Of a stretch of 64,000 nt of DNA, positions 1 through 13,100 are shown in pieces (the first letter of the stretch is position 1; each line of letters starts with the position of its first letter). The stretch is from Lunularia cruciata (lineage: Eukaryota > Streptophyta > Marchantiopsida > Lunulariales > Lunulariaceae), in assembly GCA_948567375.1 (NCBI GenBank), contig OX419758.1, forward strand, positions 3,725,001 to 3,789,000, in the 5' to 3' direction. The notes below the pieces were generated by a model. The model saw only the letters and a list, made by a program, of their open reading frames with translations. It did not search any database and was not told the DNA's origin. Made by a program: the position numbers and the translations under genes.

Positions 1-520
1 TTAGCCAACCAGATTGGAAAGGTATAAAGAGAGTATTCAAGTACTTAAAGGGTACTCAAGATGCATTCTTGGAGTATAGAAAGCAAGGGAACATACATGC
101 TTCTAAACTTGAAGCATAGACAGATTGTAGTTGGGGAGATGACACAAATAACAGCATATCAACTAGTGGATATGTCATCATGTTTAGTGGTGGAGCAATC
201 AGCTGGTGTAATAAACAACAAACATTTGTTGCACTGCCTACTATTGAGACAGAATTTATGGTTGCCTCAAATGCTACTCAAGAAGTCATCTAGAACAGGA
301 GACTTATTAAGGAGTTGCGTTTTGAGCATGAAAGTCCTACTACATTGCATTGTGACAACACAGGAAGTATAGCACTCAGCAAAAGTCTTGAACATCACCA
401 AGGACTAAAATTAGAAGAAGATTGTAGGGGAGAAAGAAGAGGAGATGTTGTGAAGTTAGTTTTCTGTCCTACACAAGAGATGACAGCAGATGTGTTTACA
501 AAAGCACTACCTAAAGATAA
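1..520 (+). pseudogene. Ty1/copia reverse transcriptase-RNase H tail, decayed
   Basis: Conceptual translation across frames gives the end of a copia polyprotein: a stretch resembling the RT C-terminus (IKRVFKYLKGTQD), then copia RNase H signatures (ISWCNKQQTFVALPTIETEF, LHCDNTGSIALS) and the closing motif TADVFTKALPKDK near 485-520. The frame is broken by stops and shifts near 118 and 290, so it is dead. The left end lies outside the window. No LTR is recognisable immediately downstream. It lies 5' of the first recovered ligase exon and may sit in an upstream intron of that gene, but this cannot be decided here. It differs in sequence from the complete copia at 1966-8787 and is probably another family. 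Confidence 0.85.
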
Positions 521-648
521 ACACATAAAATGTATAGTAGAAATAGGAATTATTTTAAATTTTAAATCAAACATGAATATTAATTTAATTAATCTTTAAT
601 TTAATGATTTTTTTTTACTTTTAAGAGTTTTCTTAGTTTCATATAGAA

Positions 649-929
649 TTTTACTAGATATTTATTTAAAGTAAAGTGTGGCGTATCTCTAACTAAGATT
701 GTGCAAAACAACTTTTTAGGGTTCGCCGGTGTATATATAAAAATATCTTTTGTATTTGTTTTAGTTCATTTACCAAAATGATTCTTAATATCAATTCTTT
801 GTTGAAGAATGGATTCAAAAAATACAAAAAATATTCTCGTATACACAAAGATAAACCCTAGAAACTTGTTTTGCACAATTTTAATTAAAGATGTTTTATA
901 TTTTATTCTAAAAAAATATCTAATAAATT
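649..929. repeat. MITE-like foldback element
   Basis: Two imperfect inverted arms of about 110 bp face each other: roughly 649-758 and 818-929. Shared blocks include ATTGTGCAAAACAA (698-711; its complement at 868-881), a TTTTAGGGTT-like block, a GTGTATA block and AAAATATCTTTTGTATTT. The element is AT-rich and has no ORF. This structure is typical of non-autonomous DNA transposons or other foldback elements. I could not define target-site duplications. Confidence 0.65.
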
Positions 930-1175
930 TTATTTTTTTAAATATCACTGACTAAAAATTAATTATACTAACATAATATAATGCTGCAAGTTATGTTTGC
1001 ATACTCCATCGACTCATGGGAAACGGTTTATTAAAAGACGTTGGCGAACTGAGATGATCTTGAAGTGAATTGCACGGAAGCTTAATGTGCGGTTGTGGCG
1101 CTGTAAGCAGAGTACAGAAAATACTCTCATACATCAGGGAACGCTTGACCTTGACATTTTTTCATATGTTTACAG

Positions 1176-4100
1176 GTGACACTTAGGGAATCTGGCGATC
1201 TTGATTCGTCTGAGGATATATTTGATTATCGAAGGAAATACCTCCCCACGAGACAAGTATGGATACAGAATATTCACCCATGCATCTTTGTTTCGTTTTC
1301 AAATAGGTCGCCAAGGAAGAATGTCAAATAGAACTATTGGATATTTTTCCGGTTAATGCCATATCTCCATCACATAATGCATTTCGTTTCCGTTCGTTGA
1401 TGACAAACTTTGTTTTTGAGGCTAGGTAGCGCAGATTGCAGTGGGAAGTCGTCAACTACGGAAGGAAGTTGATACCTACTGAATTTCTGATCTAGCAAAT
1501 TCTATTCCTACTCTAATGAAGCTCATCAAATGATTTATCTTTCTTGGTTTTCAGGTTCTCTTCCATACCCCTCCACAGTTTCCTCTAGAAGCGATCGAAG
1601 AGATACGCCGAGGAGCTTCAACACTGTTTCAACAGTTGGGACTTCGTGATTTTGCTCGAGTTGATGGATGGTTGTTACCTTCTTCAAGTAAAATAAGAGT
1701 GAGCAGTCGTGGAGATGCGAATTCTGATAGACTTATTGGCCAAGTTGACAGCGGCACTGTGGTTTTCTCCGATATAAACCTGGTATGCCCTATTCCTGAA
1801 CAACAAGATAACTTGAGTTGTAAACCATCAGAAGGTGTTTCTTCTCTTGAAGTATGATACGGGAAATGGAGAACGTTCTAAATGTACTAACTCGGAGACC
1901 TAGGAGAATATAAGAGTGTGAAAGCAACTAGGAGGTTTCGCTTTGCATTTCGCCAATCCATTCTATGTTAGAAGTATAATGCAGCGTTATGTTAGACTAC
2001 TTCACGTGACTACTGTTCAGTTACTGTTCACATGTTACTGTTCACATGAATTACACGTTTGACAATGAGTTACACGTTTTAACACTGTAGTTGCAAAGGT
2101 GTGCTCTAAGAGTATGCTCATGTACTTATATAATCCCAGTTTTGGGATTATCACTTGTTCAATCAATCTCATTTCATTTTCTCACATGGTGTTAGAGCTC
2201 TAAGTTTCAGAATTCCTGTTAGCTGCTAGGGGACGCCTTAGCACACACAAATTTCGTGAGAGGCCTAAGTTTTACACACTAGTGTATCTGGAAAAACAAG
2301 TCCCTTGTTCCTCCTCTGAAGAGTGTCTCTTTTCTCTGGGTTGTGAGAAAGCATTTTCTCTTATATCCTCTGTTAGTCTGGGTTTTGGGAGAGAAATTCT
2401 CCATTATCCTCTGTGAATCAAATCATCATGTCTGTTGCTGGTGCTGCTGGTGTTGGTCCTGGTGTTGGTGCTGGTGTTGGTGTTGGTCTTGCTGCTGGTG
2501 TTGGCCCTGCTGCTGGTGTTGGTGCTCCTGCTGGTGCAATATTTGCTACTCCAGCCATAGGATTTGACTCAACCTTTGTCAAATTCAATGGCAATTATTT
2601 CCAATCTTGGAAACATTGTCTTGCCCTCAAACTGAAGGTGGTTTCAGTTTTTACAATTGTTGATGGTACTGAAGTTAAGCACACCTCAGCTGCTACTCTA
2701 CCTGATTGGGAGCATAGGAATCTTGTTGCTCTTGAAGCAATTAATTCAGCATTAGCTCCTGAGTTTGTTCCTACCATCAGCAGGCACATGTTGGCAAGCG
2801 AAGCATGGATGGATTTAACAACCATGTACGAAGGTACCGATGATGTCACAATCATGTACCTACTGGACACTTTGATGAATTTGAATGTGTGAAGGCACCA
2901 ATGTAGCCAAACACATTACCAATTTTCTAGGAGTCCTCACCCAATTAGCTCCGGTGAACAACCCAATCAATGACCATCAGGCTAAGCTCCATTTGATGAG
3001 ATCTATGCCTCCAAGTTTTAAGTATTTTCTGCAATCATTGCGAACACAGAAGGCACTACCTCTCTCTTATGTCATTGCTCTTCTTCTTCAAGAAGAGATC
3101 AGTATGAAGTATGAAGGTCTTGTAGAGCAAACAACTGCTCTAGCAGTCACACAAGGCTCTACATCTACTTACAGAAACAAAGGTAAAGGCAAGGGGAGCT
3201 GGAAGAATGAATCTCATGGTTTTTCTGGTCAGAACTCTTTCAACAGACCTTCTGGTCAGAACTCGTTCAGTAGATTTTCTGGTCTGAATCCTTCCCCTGG
3301 TCAGAACTCTTTCATAAGACCTTCCGGTCAGAATCAGAGTTATTTCTCTACATCTTCTAGAGGAAATTCCTTCAGACCTTCTATCATCTGTCACTACTGC
3401 TCAAAGAAGGGACATCACATCATAGACTGTCGCAAGCGTGTTGCTGATACAAGGGAGAAAGGAGGCAAGGGACACCATCACTCCAATGCTTCTACAACTC
3501 ACCTCTCTTTGTACAACGTTGATGTTGTTCCTTCAGTCACTCAGGACAAGAGATGGTACAAAGACACTGCTGCTTCTCAGCACATGACCTACCAACGAAC
3601 CTGTTTCTTGGTCTATGAAGCATACTCACCACCTAGACAAGTTTACTTGGTTGATGGTTCCAACATTGCTATTCTAAGCCATGGGACAGTTTCTGTTAAG
3701 CTTGCTTGTTCAGGGAAGTCCTACATGCTAGAAGATGTTCTACATGTTCCTTTGCTGAACAAGAATCTCTATTCAGCACTTCAGTTGAGCAAGTCACATG
3801 GATCATTTCAGTTTGTTAGTTTTGATAATCTCTAGTTAAGTGACTAGATACATGATTAGGCTAGATACATGATTAAGGTGAAGTGAGGGCGCAGCCCTAA
3901 TTAGGGCTCAGCAAAGCAACTTCTAGAGCTTGCTTGTGTATATATATGAGTGCTTGTGTATATATATGAGTGTATATTCCCGGAGGCCTGTATACCATAG
4001 TGTTGTTTGGGAGTCCTTCTTGACTTCTGAATTCATATATATATTGTATACTTCCGTTCTCGTATACCTATATATACGGTATACTTCACCTTCACCTTCA

Positions 4101-7100
4101 TTCACTTCACCTCTGCTTTTCCCGCTTCAGTTAACCCATCCCCTTCCAGTGCAGCGCTGAAGTTTTCTTGCTCCACTCTCGTATCACTAGGGAACCTCTG
4201 CTTGACTCTTTCCCATTGTTGTGTCCTGGACTTTCTCTCTACTAATGAATGTTTGTGATTTCAGGGATCCATCAGGTGTGTCTCGATTTCTTCCCTCATC
4301 TTACTCATGTGGATTCTTTTCTTTCTGGACTGATCCTCATTATGCGGCTAAGACTCCAGCGCTCAAGTGCATGCCTGCACTTTTGCTTGCCCTTGCTTTC
4401 CACACTTCCACCCCTGTTCTTTTTGACATTCCCATTACTTTTGAGCGGCACTTTAGGGGAGCAACCGAGTTTGCCTTGGCACTCATGAGTTTTCAAGCAG
4501 AAACTCGGTATGAGGGGTACTGACAATTGCTCAGCTACTTCGGCACTGCGTGAGGCACTGATGAAGTCGCAGGTGTTTTCATGAAGGTTTACTATGGCCG
4601 CCTTCTGCTTCCCCTTTGCTGTTTAGCGTCTCAGGACTCAAGCGTCCATAGCGCTTGTTGTGATATACTTTATATCCTGTCCTTTTTCGCTTCGCTCTCG
4701 TTACCCTGTTACACTTAGACAGGTTTCTGCAGCCACACAACCCTAGAGCTCTCGCATTGTTCCACTCCTCCATTCCCCAGCTAATTCCCTCTCTATTATT
4801 TTTCCTTCGCTCTTTGCCTGATTCATGGGACCTCTTGTGTATACAGTGTTCCTACCCGACTCCAGCCCACGTTTTTTATTTTTACCGTTCACACACTGCT
4901 TACTGGCAGTCTTTTACGTAGCGTTACCTATTTCTCGCAGTAGTTTGCATAGAGTTCTCGAGTTCATGGTGGTTTACTAGTCTGTTAGCCATATGTTATT
5001 CTCAATTTGTTTGAATTATGCCTTTGCTTCAAGTTACATTTGATGCATTCTACCTTATGGATTTCTCACTATTCTAGCATTGTCAATTATGTACATCTTG
5101 CTTATCAATCATTTGCACCTCATGAGTTCTGGATAACCCGTTCCCAGAACGGCATCTGTTCTCGTATACCTATATATGAGTGCTCTCTGCTCATGTTGAG
5201 GTAAGTTCTCATACAAGGATCATTCCCAGCACCTTGTACCTTGTTTAAGGTGTGTTCTATGCTGCTTCCCAGTGGGGTACCTTTCATGCTGCGTGAGTGC
5301 TGCTGTGTATTATCTTTGAAGGCTCTGAGAGAGAGTGAGTTGAATATTGCTGAGTGCAATCAGGAGTGTCTACTCTGGTGAGACTAGGAAGCTGAGTGCT
5401 AGGATGTCTGATACATCAGAAGTCAGAATGACTGAGGATAGACCATCTACTTCAAAGACTAGGAAGAAAGGTTCTCATCACAGTTAAAGGAAACCAGCAT
5501 TTTCCTTTATGATGATCTGCAGAATCTGATTGCATCCTGTCCTAGATTGGATAACTTTTGGCTTCTGGGAGAGTCCATTGAGCAACCTCCACATGCTGCA
5601 GTATCTACATCAACTCAGCTACTAGAGCCATCTCAAGCTACTGCAATCTCTATTCCAACCAGGGATACATCTTCCGCTGTTACTTCCCTCTGGCATCGAC
5701 GACTTGGGCACATCAGCAAGAATCGACTTCAACTTCTACAAGACAAAGATCTGGTTGCTGGGATGGATAGGATCCATCCTCATTTGTTTCCTGTTTGCTC
5801 ACCTGGTCTTCATGGCAAGCAAACTTGAATTCCCTTACCTCAGGAAGGAGCTACTAGAGCCACTGTTCCATTGGCTCTCATCCATTCTGATGTTTGTGGT
5901 CCCATCTCTTCTGCTACCTACACTGGTTACAGATACTTTGTGACCTTCATTGATGATTACACAAGGTACACATTCTTGTATCTACTCAAGTTCAAACATG
6001 AAGTTTTTACTTGTTTTCAAGAATACGTGACCTATGCAGAGACTCAACTCAATCAGAAGGTTCGGGTGCTGCGCTCAGACAATGGTGGTGAATACAACTC
6101 TGCAGATTTTCATCTTTTCTGCAAAGACAAAGGTATCATGCGCCAGTTAAGCACTCCACATACTCCCCAGCAAAATGGTGTTGCTGAGAGAAAGAACAGA
6201 ACATTGGTGGAAGCAGTCCGCACTATGTTATTTGAGTCTGGACTCCCCAAGCCTTACTGGGGAGAGGCACTACACACTACCAACTTTCTGCAAAATCGAA
6301 ATCCTACCAAAGCCATCTCCTCCGAAGTCACACCCTTCCAACTCTGGTTTGGTTATAAACCTAATCTATCCCTACTTCACATTTTTGGTTGCATTGCTTA
6401 TGCACATGTTCCATCTTCTTCCAGATCTAAACTCGATTCTAAGTCTTTCAAGTGTACCTTCCTTGGTTATGATCAGGATAGTAAAGCTTATAGACTACAG
6501 AAAATATCTGATAACTCCATTGTTTGTTCAAGAGATGTTCAGTTTCAGGAACATACCTATGCTCATGAACATAAACAGTGTTCTAACACTCAGGATGTTC
6601 AACTGGATTTCATCTATGATCTGACAATTTTCATTCCCTCTCCTGCTTCTAGTTCTCAGTCTACCCACCGTCTATCCCCACCAACTCCTACTCAGTCACC
6701 TCCTCTCCACAATCTTACAGCTCCAACAATTCCTTCTCCATTACCTTCTTCACTACAATCCTTACCTTCTAGTTCTGGCACTCCACACAGGTCCTCAGGA
6801 TGCTCTATCATTGTTTACTCTAGAAGGCCAAAACCTCTACCTTCTCCAGATGCGGTCCAAGCACCTTCTGTACGTCAAGGCACCAGGGTTCGCACTCCAG
6901 TTCAAAAATATAATGCACTGTTGGAGTCTGCTAATGCATTAAGCATGCATTACTCTGCATCTGACCCTGATCCAGACACTTATGAAGCTGCTATCGCTGG
7001 ACCTGATTCCAGTAAATGGTTTGAGGCTATTCAAGATGAGCTCCCGTCCATAGAGAAAATCAAACATGGGTCATCACTGAGTTACCAGCAGGTCGCAAGG

Positions 7101-10100
7101 CAGTCACCTGTAAGTGGATTTTTAAGAAGAAATACGATGCACAAGGCTTGATCCAAAGGTACAAGGCTAGACTTGTTGCTCGTGGTTTCTCGCAAGTTCC
7201 AGGTATTGACTACACAGAGACCTACTCTCCTGTTGTCAAATTGACAACAATTCGTGTGCTGCTTGCTTACTCAGCTCAGAATGATTTGGAAGTGCATGCT
7301 CTTGATGTCAAAACAGCTTTTCTCAATGGCACATTGACTGAGAAAATCTACATGCACATTCCTCCTGGCTTGCTGACTCCTGACCAGCATAAGCAGCAAC
7401 AAGCCACTAAACAAGGGCAATTGGTTTTACAGCTCTACAAGGCTTTGTATGGTATCAAACAGTCTGCCAGACAGTGGTATCACAAATTTGATCAATTTTT
7501 ACTAGGTTTGGGATTTCAGCGCTCTGGAGCTGATTCTAATCTCTATATCTTCCATTCTGGTTCTCATTTTGTCATCTTACCTCTTTATGTAGATGACTGC
7601 ATCTTTGCCAGCAATAACCTTTCTCTTCTCCTCTCTGTCAAAGAGTCTCTTAAACAGGGTTTTGAGATGACTGATCTGGGAGAGATTAGTCATTGTCTTC
7701 AGTTGCAAGTCACAAGAGACAGAAAACAAAGAAAGATCAGTCTATCTCAAGAGAGATATTTAAGAGAGATTCTTACTCATTTTCATATGCAAGACTGTAA
7801 ACCTGTTTACAATCCTGTAGAGTCAGGAGTTCAGGATTGTCCAAAAACTGATCAAGAGAGAGAGTATATGAAAACAGTACCTTACCAATCTGCAGTGGGG
7901 AGTTTGATGTGGGCCATGGTCAGCACTAGGCCTGATCTGGCTTATGCTGTCAGTTCAGTTGCCAAGTATATGGCAAATCCTGGCCTGAACATTGGAAGGC
8001 TGTCAAAAGGATCTTCCGGTACATTCAAGGTACACTGTCACAGGGCCTAACTTACAGTGCATCTAGTACTCCCATTCATGGGTACTCCGACTCAGATTGG
8101 GGAGGAGATCAAGACACAAGACGATCTACAGGAGGATACTGCTTTATCTTCTGTAATGCAGCTGTCTGTTGGTCAAGCAAAAGGCAAGCTTCTGTTTCTT
8201 TATCCAGCACTGAAGTTGAATACATGGCCTTGTCAAAGGCAGCGACTGAAGCAGTATGGCTTAAGCGCTTGTTAAGTGACCTGGGTTTTCCTGGAGAAAC
8301 AATGAAGATGTACTGCGACAGCAACAGCGGAATTGATCTCGTTACTCCAACAAAGCAGCATGAGAGAACAAAGCACATAGACATTAGATTCCACTTTGTC
8401 AGAGAAAAGGTGGAAGACAAGGAGATCTGTGTTTCCCAGGTGGACACCAGAGATAATACTGCCGACATTTTTAGTAAGGGATTGACTAGAGAACTACATA
8501 CAAGGTTTTGTTATGCACTAGGAGTTATAGATAATAGATAATACAAAACGTCCATTAAGAGGGAGTGTTAGAAGTATAATGCAGCGTTATGTTAGACTAC
8601 TGTTCACATGATACTGTTCAGCTACTGTTTACATGTTACTGTTCACAAGAGTTACACGTTTGACAATGAGTTACACGTCTTAACAATGTAGTTGCAAACG
8701 TGTGCTCTAAGAGTATGCTCACGTACTTATATAATCCCAGTTCTGGGATTATCACTAGTTCAATCAATCTCATTTCATTTTCTCACATTCTACTGCAACT
8801 GAAACAGTTGCGTTTTGCCAAATACTGTGGTCACCACATTGGCGGCGTATAGTTCATCCTTATTGCTACTGCTTTCGTGATGGTAGATGAGCGGAATGGA
8901 ACAGACGAGCTTTCTCTTTCAGCAGGCTGCACAGGTAAATTAACTTCTTTCCCCACAAAACCTACCTTCCTGATTTATCGTTGTAAACGACAGATTCAAG
9001 TTGGTCTTGTACACCAGGAGCAGTAAACATGTGTTCATTGAATTGTATAAAATATATTAGGAGTTCTTCGTTTAAGAAATCTGATTGCGCTTGAGGAATA
9101 TCACGCTCCCAGCGAGATGATTCATTCACGAAATGGAGTGGTCCCAGTCCTGTAAAGCTCGGTCAAACTTGAATATGGAATTATGCTCTGGTGGCCAACA
9201 CGGTTACTTATGTCAGACTAGTATGTCAATAGTATGTCAGAATAGTATGTCAATAGTATGTCAGAATAGTATGTCGTGTAGTGTAGTACAAGCGAGCGAA
9301 GTCTAAAATTTGACATAGATATGTATGTAGTGTGCAATAGCTAGATGATCGATAAGATTGCAATAGACAGATCGGAGGACTTACGTTTAGGTCTCGATAG
9401 GTGTTTCCTTGGGCAGTTGCGCTCTGTCTATCCAAAACCATTGAAGGTGCCACTGCTCGCTGTATACATTCTTACTGTGCAGCTGTTAAAGTTTCTAAGT
9501 ATCATGTTCACTCGTACAGTTGATGCTTGCACCATGTCCAGGTGGGATTGTCTCACGCAGGCGTACTCCGTTCAATTCTTCATTGTGCTTGTGCGCGGTC
9601 CTCACTTACATCATCGTTGAGTCCTCAAAGCTTTGAAAGCACACCAGTTGACGATGGTGACAAGTATACGTTGGCAAGGAAAAAAGTCTTTGTATTGTTT
9701 GGAGGAGATACATCCGAGCGGCAAGTATCACTAATCAGTGGCACCAATGTTTGGCTCAACTTGCGTGCGTTCACGGATGTAACAACCACTTTACTATCCC
9801 ACAAATCCTTGTTTCTGCTATTCTTGCTGATAATATATTTCTTTCCTTCTTTGACCTTGTGTGCGTACTCGGATCCTCGTTGTCTTCATTATCATATTTC
9901 GCCGATGTCTGGACTCATTTTTGGACTGTGAGGGTGATCTTCTGTGTGAAGACGTAAAGAGAGTGTAGTATGTTTAGGGAAGGGTGTTTGGCAAAAGCAA
10001 GTCGATGGATGCAAATTTTGTTCGAATTACATTGTACTGCGGACGCAAAATTTGTTCTTGATCTTCCTGTGTTGTTCGGGAGGAAAATCAAAGATGATGC

Positions 10101-13100
10101 GCCAGGACTACCCTTTGTTGTACTACTCTTAAGTGAAATGTCTCGTCTGTAGCTTGATGTGACTCCGTGGTTACTGTCATCACCGACCACCCGCGATCCA
10201 GATGTTCTTTCCGGGAGTAACTACTCAGCGTGGGCACTGCCGTAAGTTCAGGATCTGATTCTTGTATACTCTCTATGTACAGATCCTGTGCCTGCGTGTT
10301 GTAAATCGGTTTTTAACTTCTCAAGCCTTGTTCATAAAATCATGCTGTTTATCCTTCATCCTTTTGGGTATTCTGGAGAAACAGCAAATCCTGGAATTCT
10401 ATCTGGATGCTTGTTGAGTTAACTCTCTTCACTTCTTTCTTCAGTTACTCTCTGGTTTTACGCCACACGGTAGAGGAAGTTGTGGAGGGCTGCTTCGAAG
10501 CTCTAGAGCCAGAGACAGCTGCCACGATGTGCAGTCTTAGAGCACAAGTTCGTGCTGAAATTCAGAAACATTCAAGCTCCTGGTTGACTGCAGCAAGAAG
10601 CGATATGAAGGATGAATCTCCGAGGGAGCTGACACTGGCACAAATGATTGCCGAAGCTAAGGACAGCGGAGCAACAATTTTCATTGCTGGTGAGGTCACG
10701 TCATTCCTCAAGCTCAATCGGCTACTTAAGGATTACTCTCTTCCAGACCTTCGCTTTGTCAACGAATCTCATTAGAATAATTTTCCGGATTTGCTATTAT
10801 CTTTTATATCCTAGATAATAAAGATCCGCAACCACTCTTGCGAAATATATGTAGTACATAATGCTAGATTTTAGTTAATCTCTAGTTTAGTGACTTCTCT
10901 ATTTTTAGGGCTTTGTCACATTTCTCTAGAAGTTATGCTAAATATATTTAGGGTAAAGAGGGGGTGCAGCTCTAATTAGGGTCCTGCAAAGTAACCTTCT
11001 AGTGTTTGTTTATGTATAAGAGTGGTTTCTGTTCTTGTTTTGTTAAGTTCTCATATAAAGGTCATTCCCAACACCTTGTACTTTGTTTTAGATGTGTTCT
11101 ATGATATTTACCACTGGGTACCTTTTATGCTGCATGAATGCTATTGTGTACAATCTTTGAAGGTTCTGAAAGAGAGTGAGTTGAGTATTGCTATGTGCAA
11201 TCAGGAGTGTCTACTCTGGTGAGATTGGGAAAATTGAGTGCTAGGATGTCTGATACATCAGAAGTCAGAATGACTGAGGATAGACCATCTACTTCAAAGA
11301 CTAAAAAGAAAGATTCTCATCAGGTTATGGGTCCACAATCACCATTGGGGTTGATAGGAGAACTCAGAGAGCTAGAGAAATTGAGAAACACTAACTACAA
11401 AGTCTGGGCTTTGGAGATGAAGTGTATCTTAGACAGTTATGACTGTTTAGACTTGGCATTAGAAGCTCATGTGTTCAGAGGAACGTGTTCCATGCTAGTA
11501 AGGCTTGTAAGTCTCTTCAAATTTCTAAACAACTATCCATGCTTAGGTGACCCTTTCCTTCCAATTTCCACAACACTTAACACTTTTACTGCTTTGAGTG
11601 GCACTTTAGGGAGCAACTGAGTTTGCTTGGCATTCATGAGCTTCAGAACAGAAACTTGGTATGAGGGTTACTGACATTTGCTCAGCTACTTCAGTACTGC
11701 ATTCAGCACTGATGAAGTCGTAGTGCTTGTGGGAGGTTTACTATGACCGCCATCTGCTTCCTTCTGTTGATTAATTGTTTTAGGACTCATGTGTTTATAG
11801 CACATGCTGCAATATACTCTATATCCAGTCCTCTAACGCTCCACTCTGCATCCCCCCAGAAGTCGTCTAGAGAACGGCTTCTACTCTCATTTCGTCATAC
11901 CCTGTCCTCTTGTAGGTGGTCGATTACCTGATGTATAATATTTCTTGACATACATGTTACCGATTACACAAGGCTTACTAGTTCTATACATGTTTTCCTC
12001 TCGGTATACTGCTATCATGCCTTTACTTCAGTTCACATCCGATTTGTTAAATTCACTTAATCTCCTTTATGGATTTAATACTCATCTCGATTTGAACATA
12101 TCATGTTTATGGTCACCTTCTGCTTCCCTCAGTTGTTTAGCGTTCCAGGACTCAAGCGTTCATAGCACTGGTTGCAATATACTCTATCAGCTCATGAGTA
12201 CTCATAACTTCTTTCATGCACTGTCGGATGTTGTGTAGTACATGGCGGGATTGGAGAAAATGGGAACCTGCAAAAATTATCGAAGGATTCCGGAGTTCCC
12301 TTCACTGGTATCAACAAAAGTCTTAACTACTTCTCCTTCAACCACGTCTTACTTTGGTTCTAAGCCATGTGTTCATTCCATGACTCCTTTGTTGGCGTTG
12401 TCTAACACTTTACCCCCTTGGCCATTAAATGATACTCACACAGTTTCCCTAGTACCATGTATACATCCGTATAAATAGTTTCTATTGTAAATAGGATGGG
12501 CTGCTGAATCAACCGGTTAATACCCTGCATGGTGTCCACATATATTGCATACCTATTCTAAACTTGAGCTCCAAGTTTGAGCTTTGTTCGCCTACGTGAT
12601 CGCCTCATGACGCTGATTTCTGGGTAAAGGATCTGGAGTCGAAGCATCAAGGCTCTGCATGGACAAAGCAGCTACAGGACTGGCTCTTGCCACTGTAAGT
12701 TACCTACACCCAATACATGATTCATGACGCTTTCTAACCCTTCTTTTATAGTCGGGCCTGTTCATTAGTTTTGACTGCAAATTGACGGCTGCTTTCAGCT
12801 CTCTGATTCAGGAATATTCACGGCAAGGAGAATAGTGCTCAACGTGCACGAGCTTGTGAGAAATGGTTCAGAATTTGGGGATGCAAATTCATTGGCCGAT
12901 GGCACTTTTGCTTCAGGAAAGATGTGGGACATACTTCGAGATGATTTGCAAGCAACTAGTATATGCGTGAAGCCTGCAACGGATGGATGTTCTACAGGGG
13001 TTGCCAGACTTAGGTATTGTTCAAATTAGACTGTATACAGATACTATCTTGATAATCTTACGAAGTTTGATATTTGTAAGGTAGAAGACCTGCATATAGC

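Larger units (their letters stand above)
1966..8787 (+). mobile_element. Complete Ty1/copia retrotransposon in a Ddl intron
   Basis: Two LTRs (1966-2186 and 8566-8787) begin TGTTAGAAG and end TCACA. They flank a gag-protease-integrase-RT-RNase H order typical of Ty1/copia. The 5-bp direct repeat TTCTA lies on both sides (1961-1965 and 8788-8792), so insertion was canonical. The LTRs differ at roughly a dozen positions by eye, which indicates an old insertion. The reading frame is broken by several shifts and stops and by a nested 1,667-bp insert, so the element is not autonomous. It lies wholly within intron 1783-8886 of the ligase gene, in the same direction as the gene. Confidence 0.96.
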
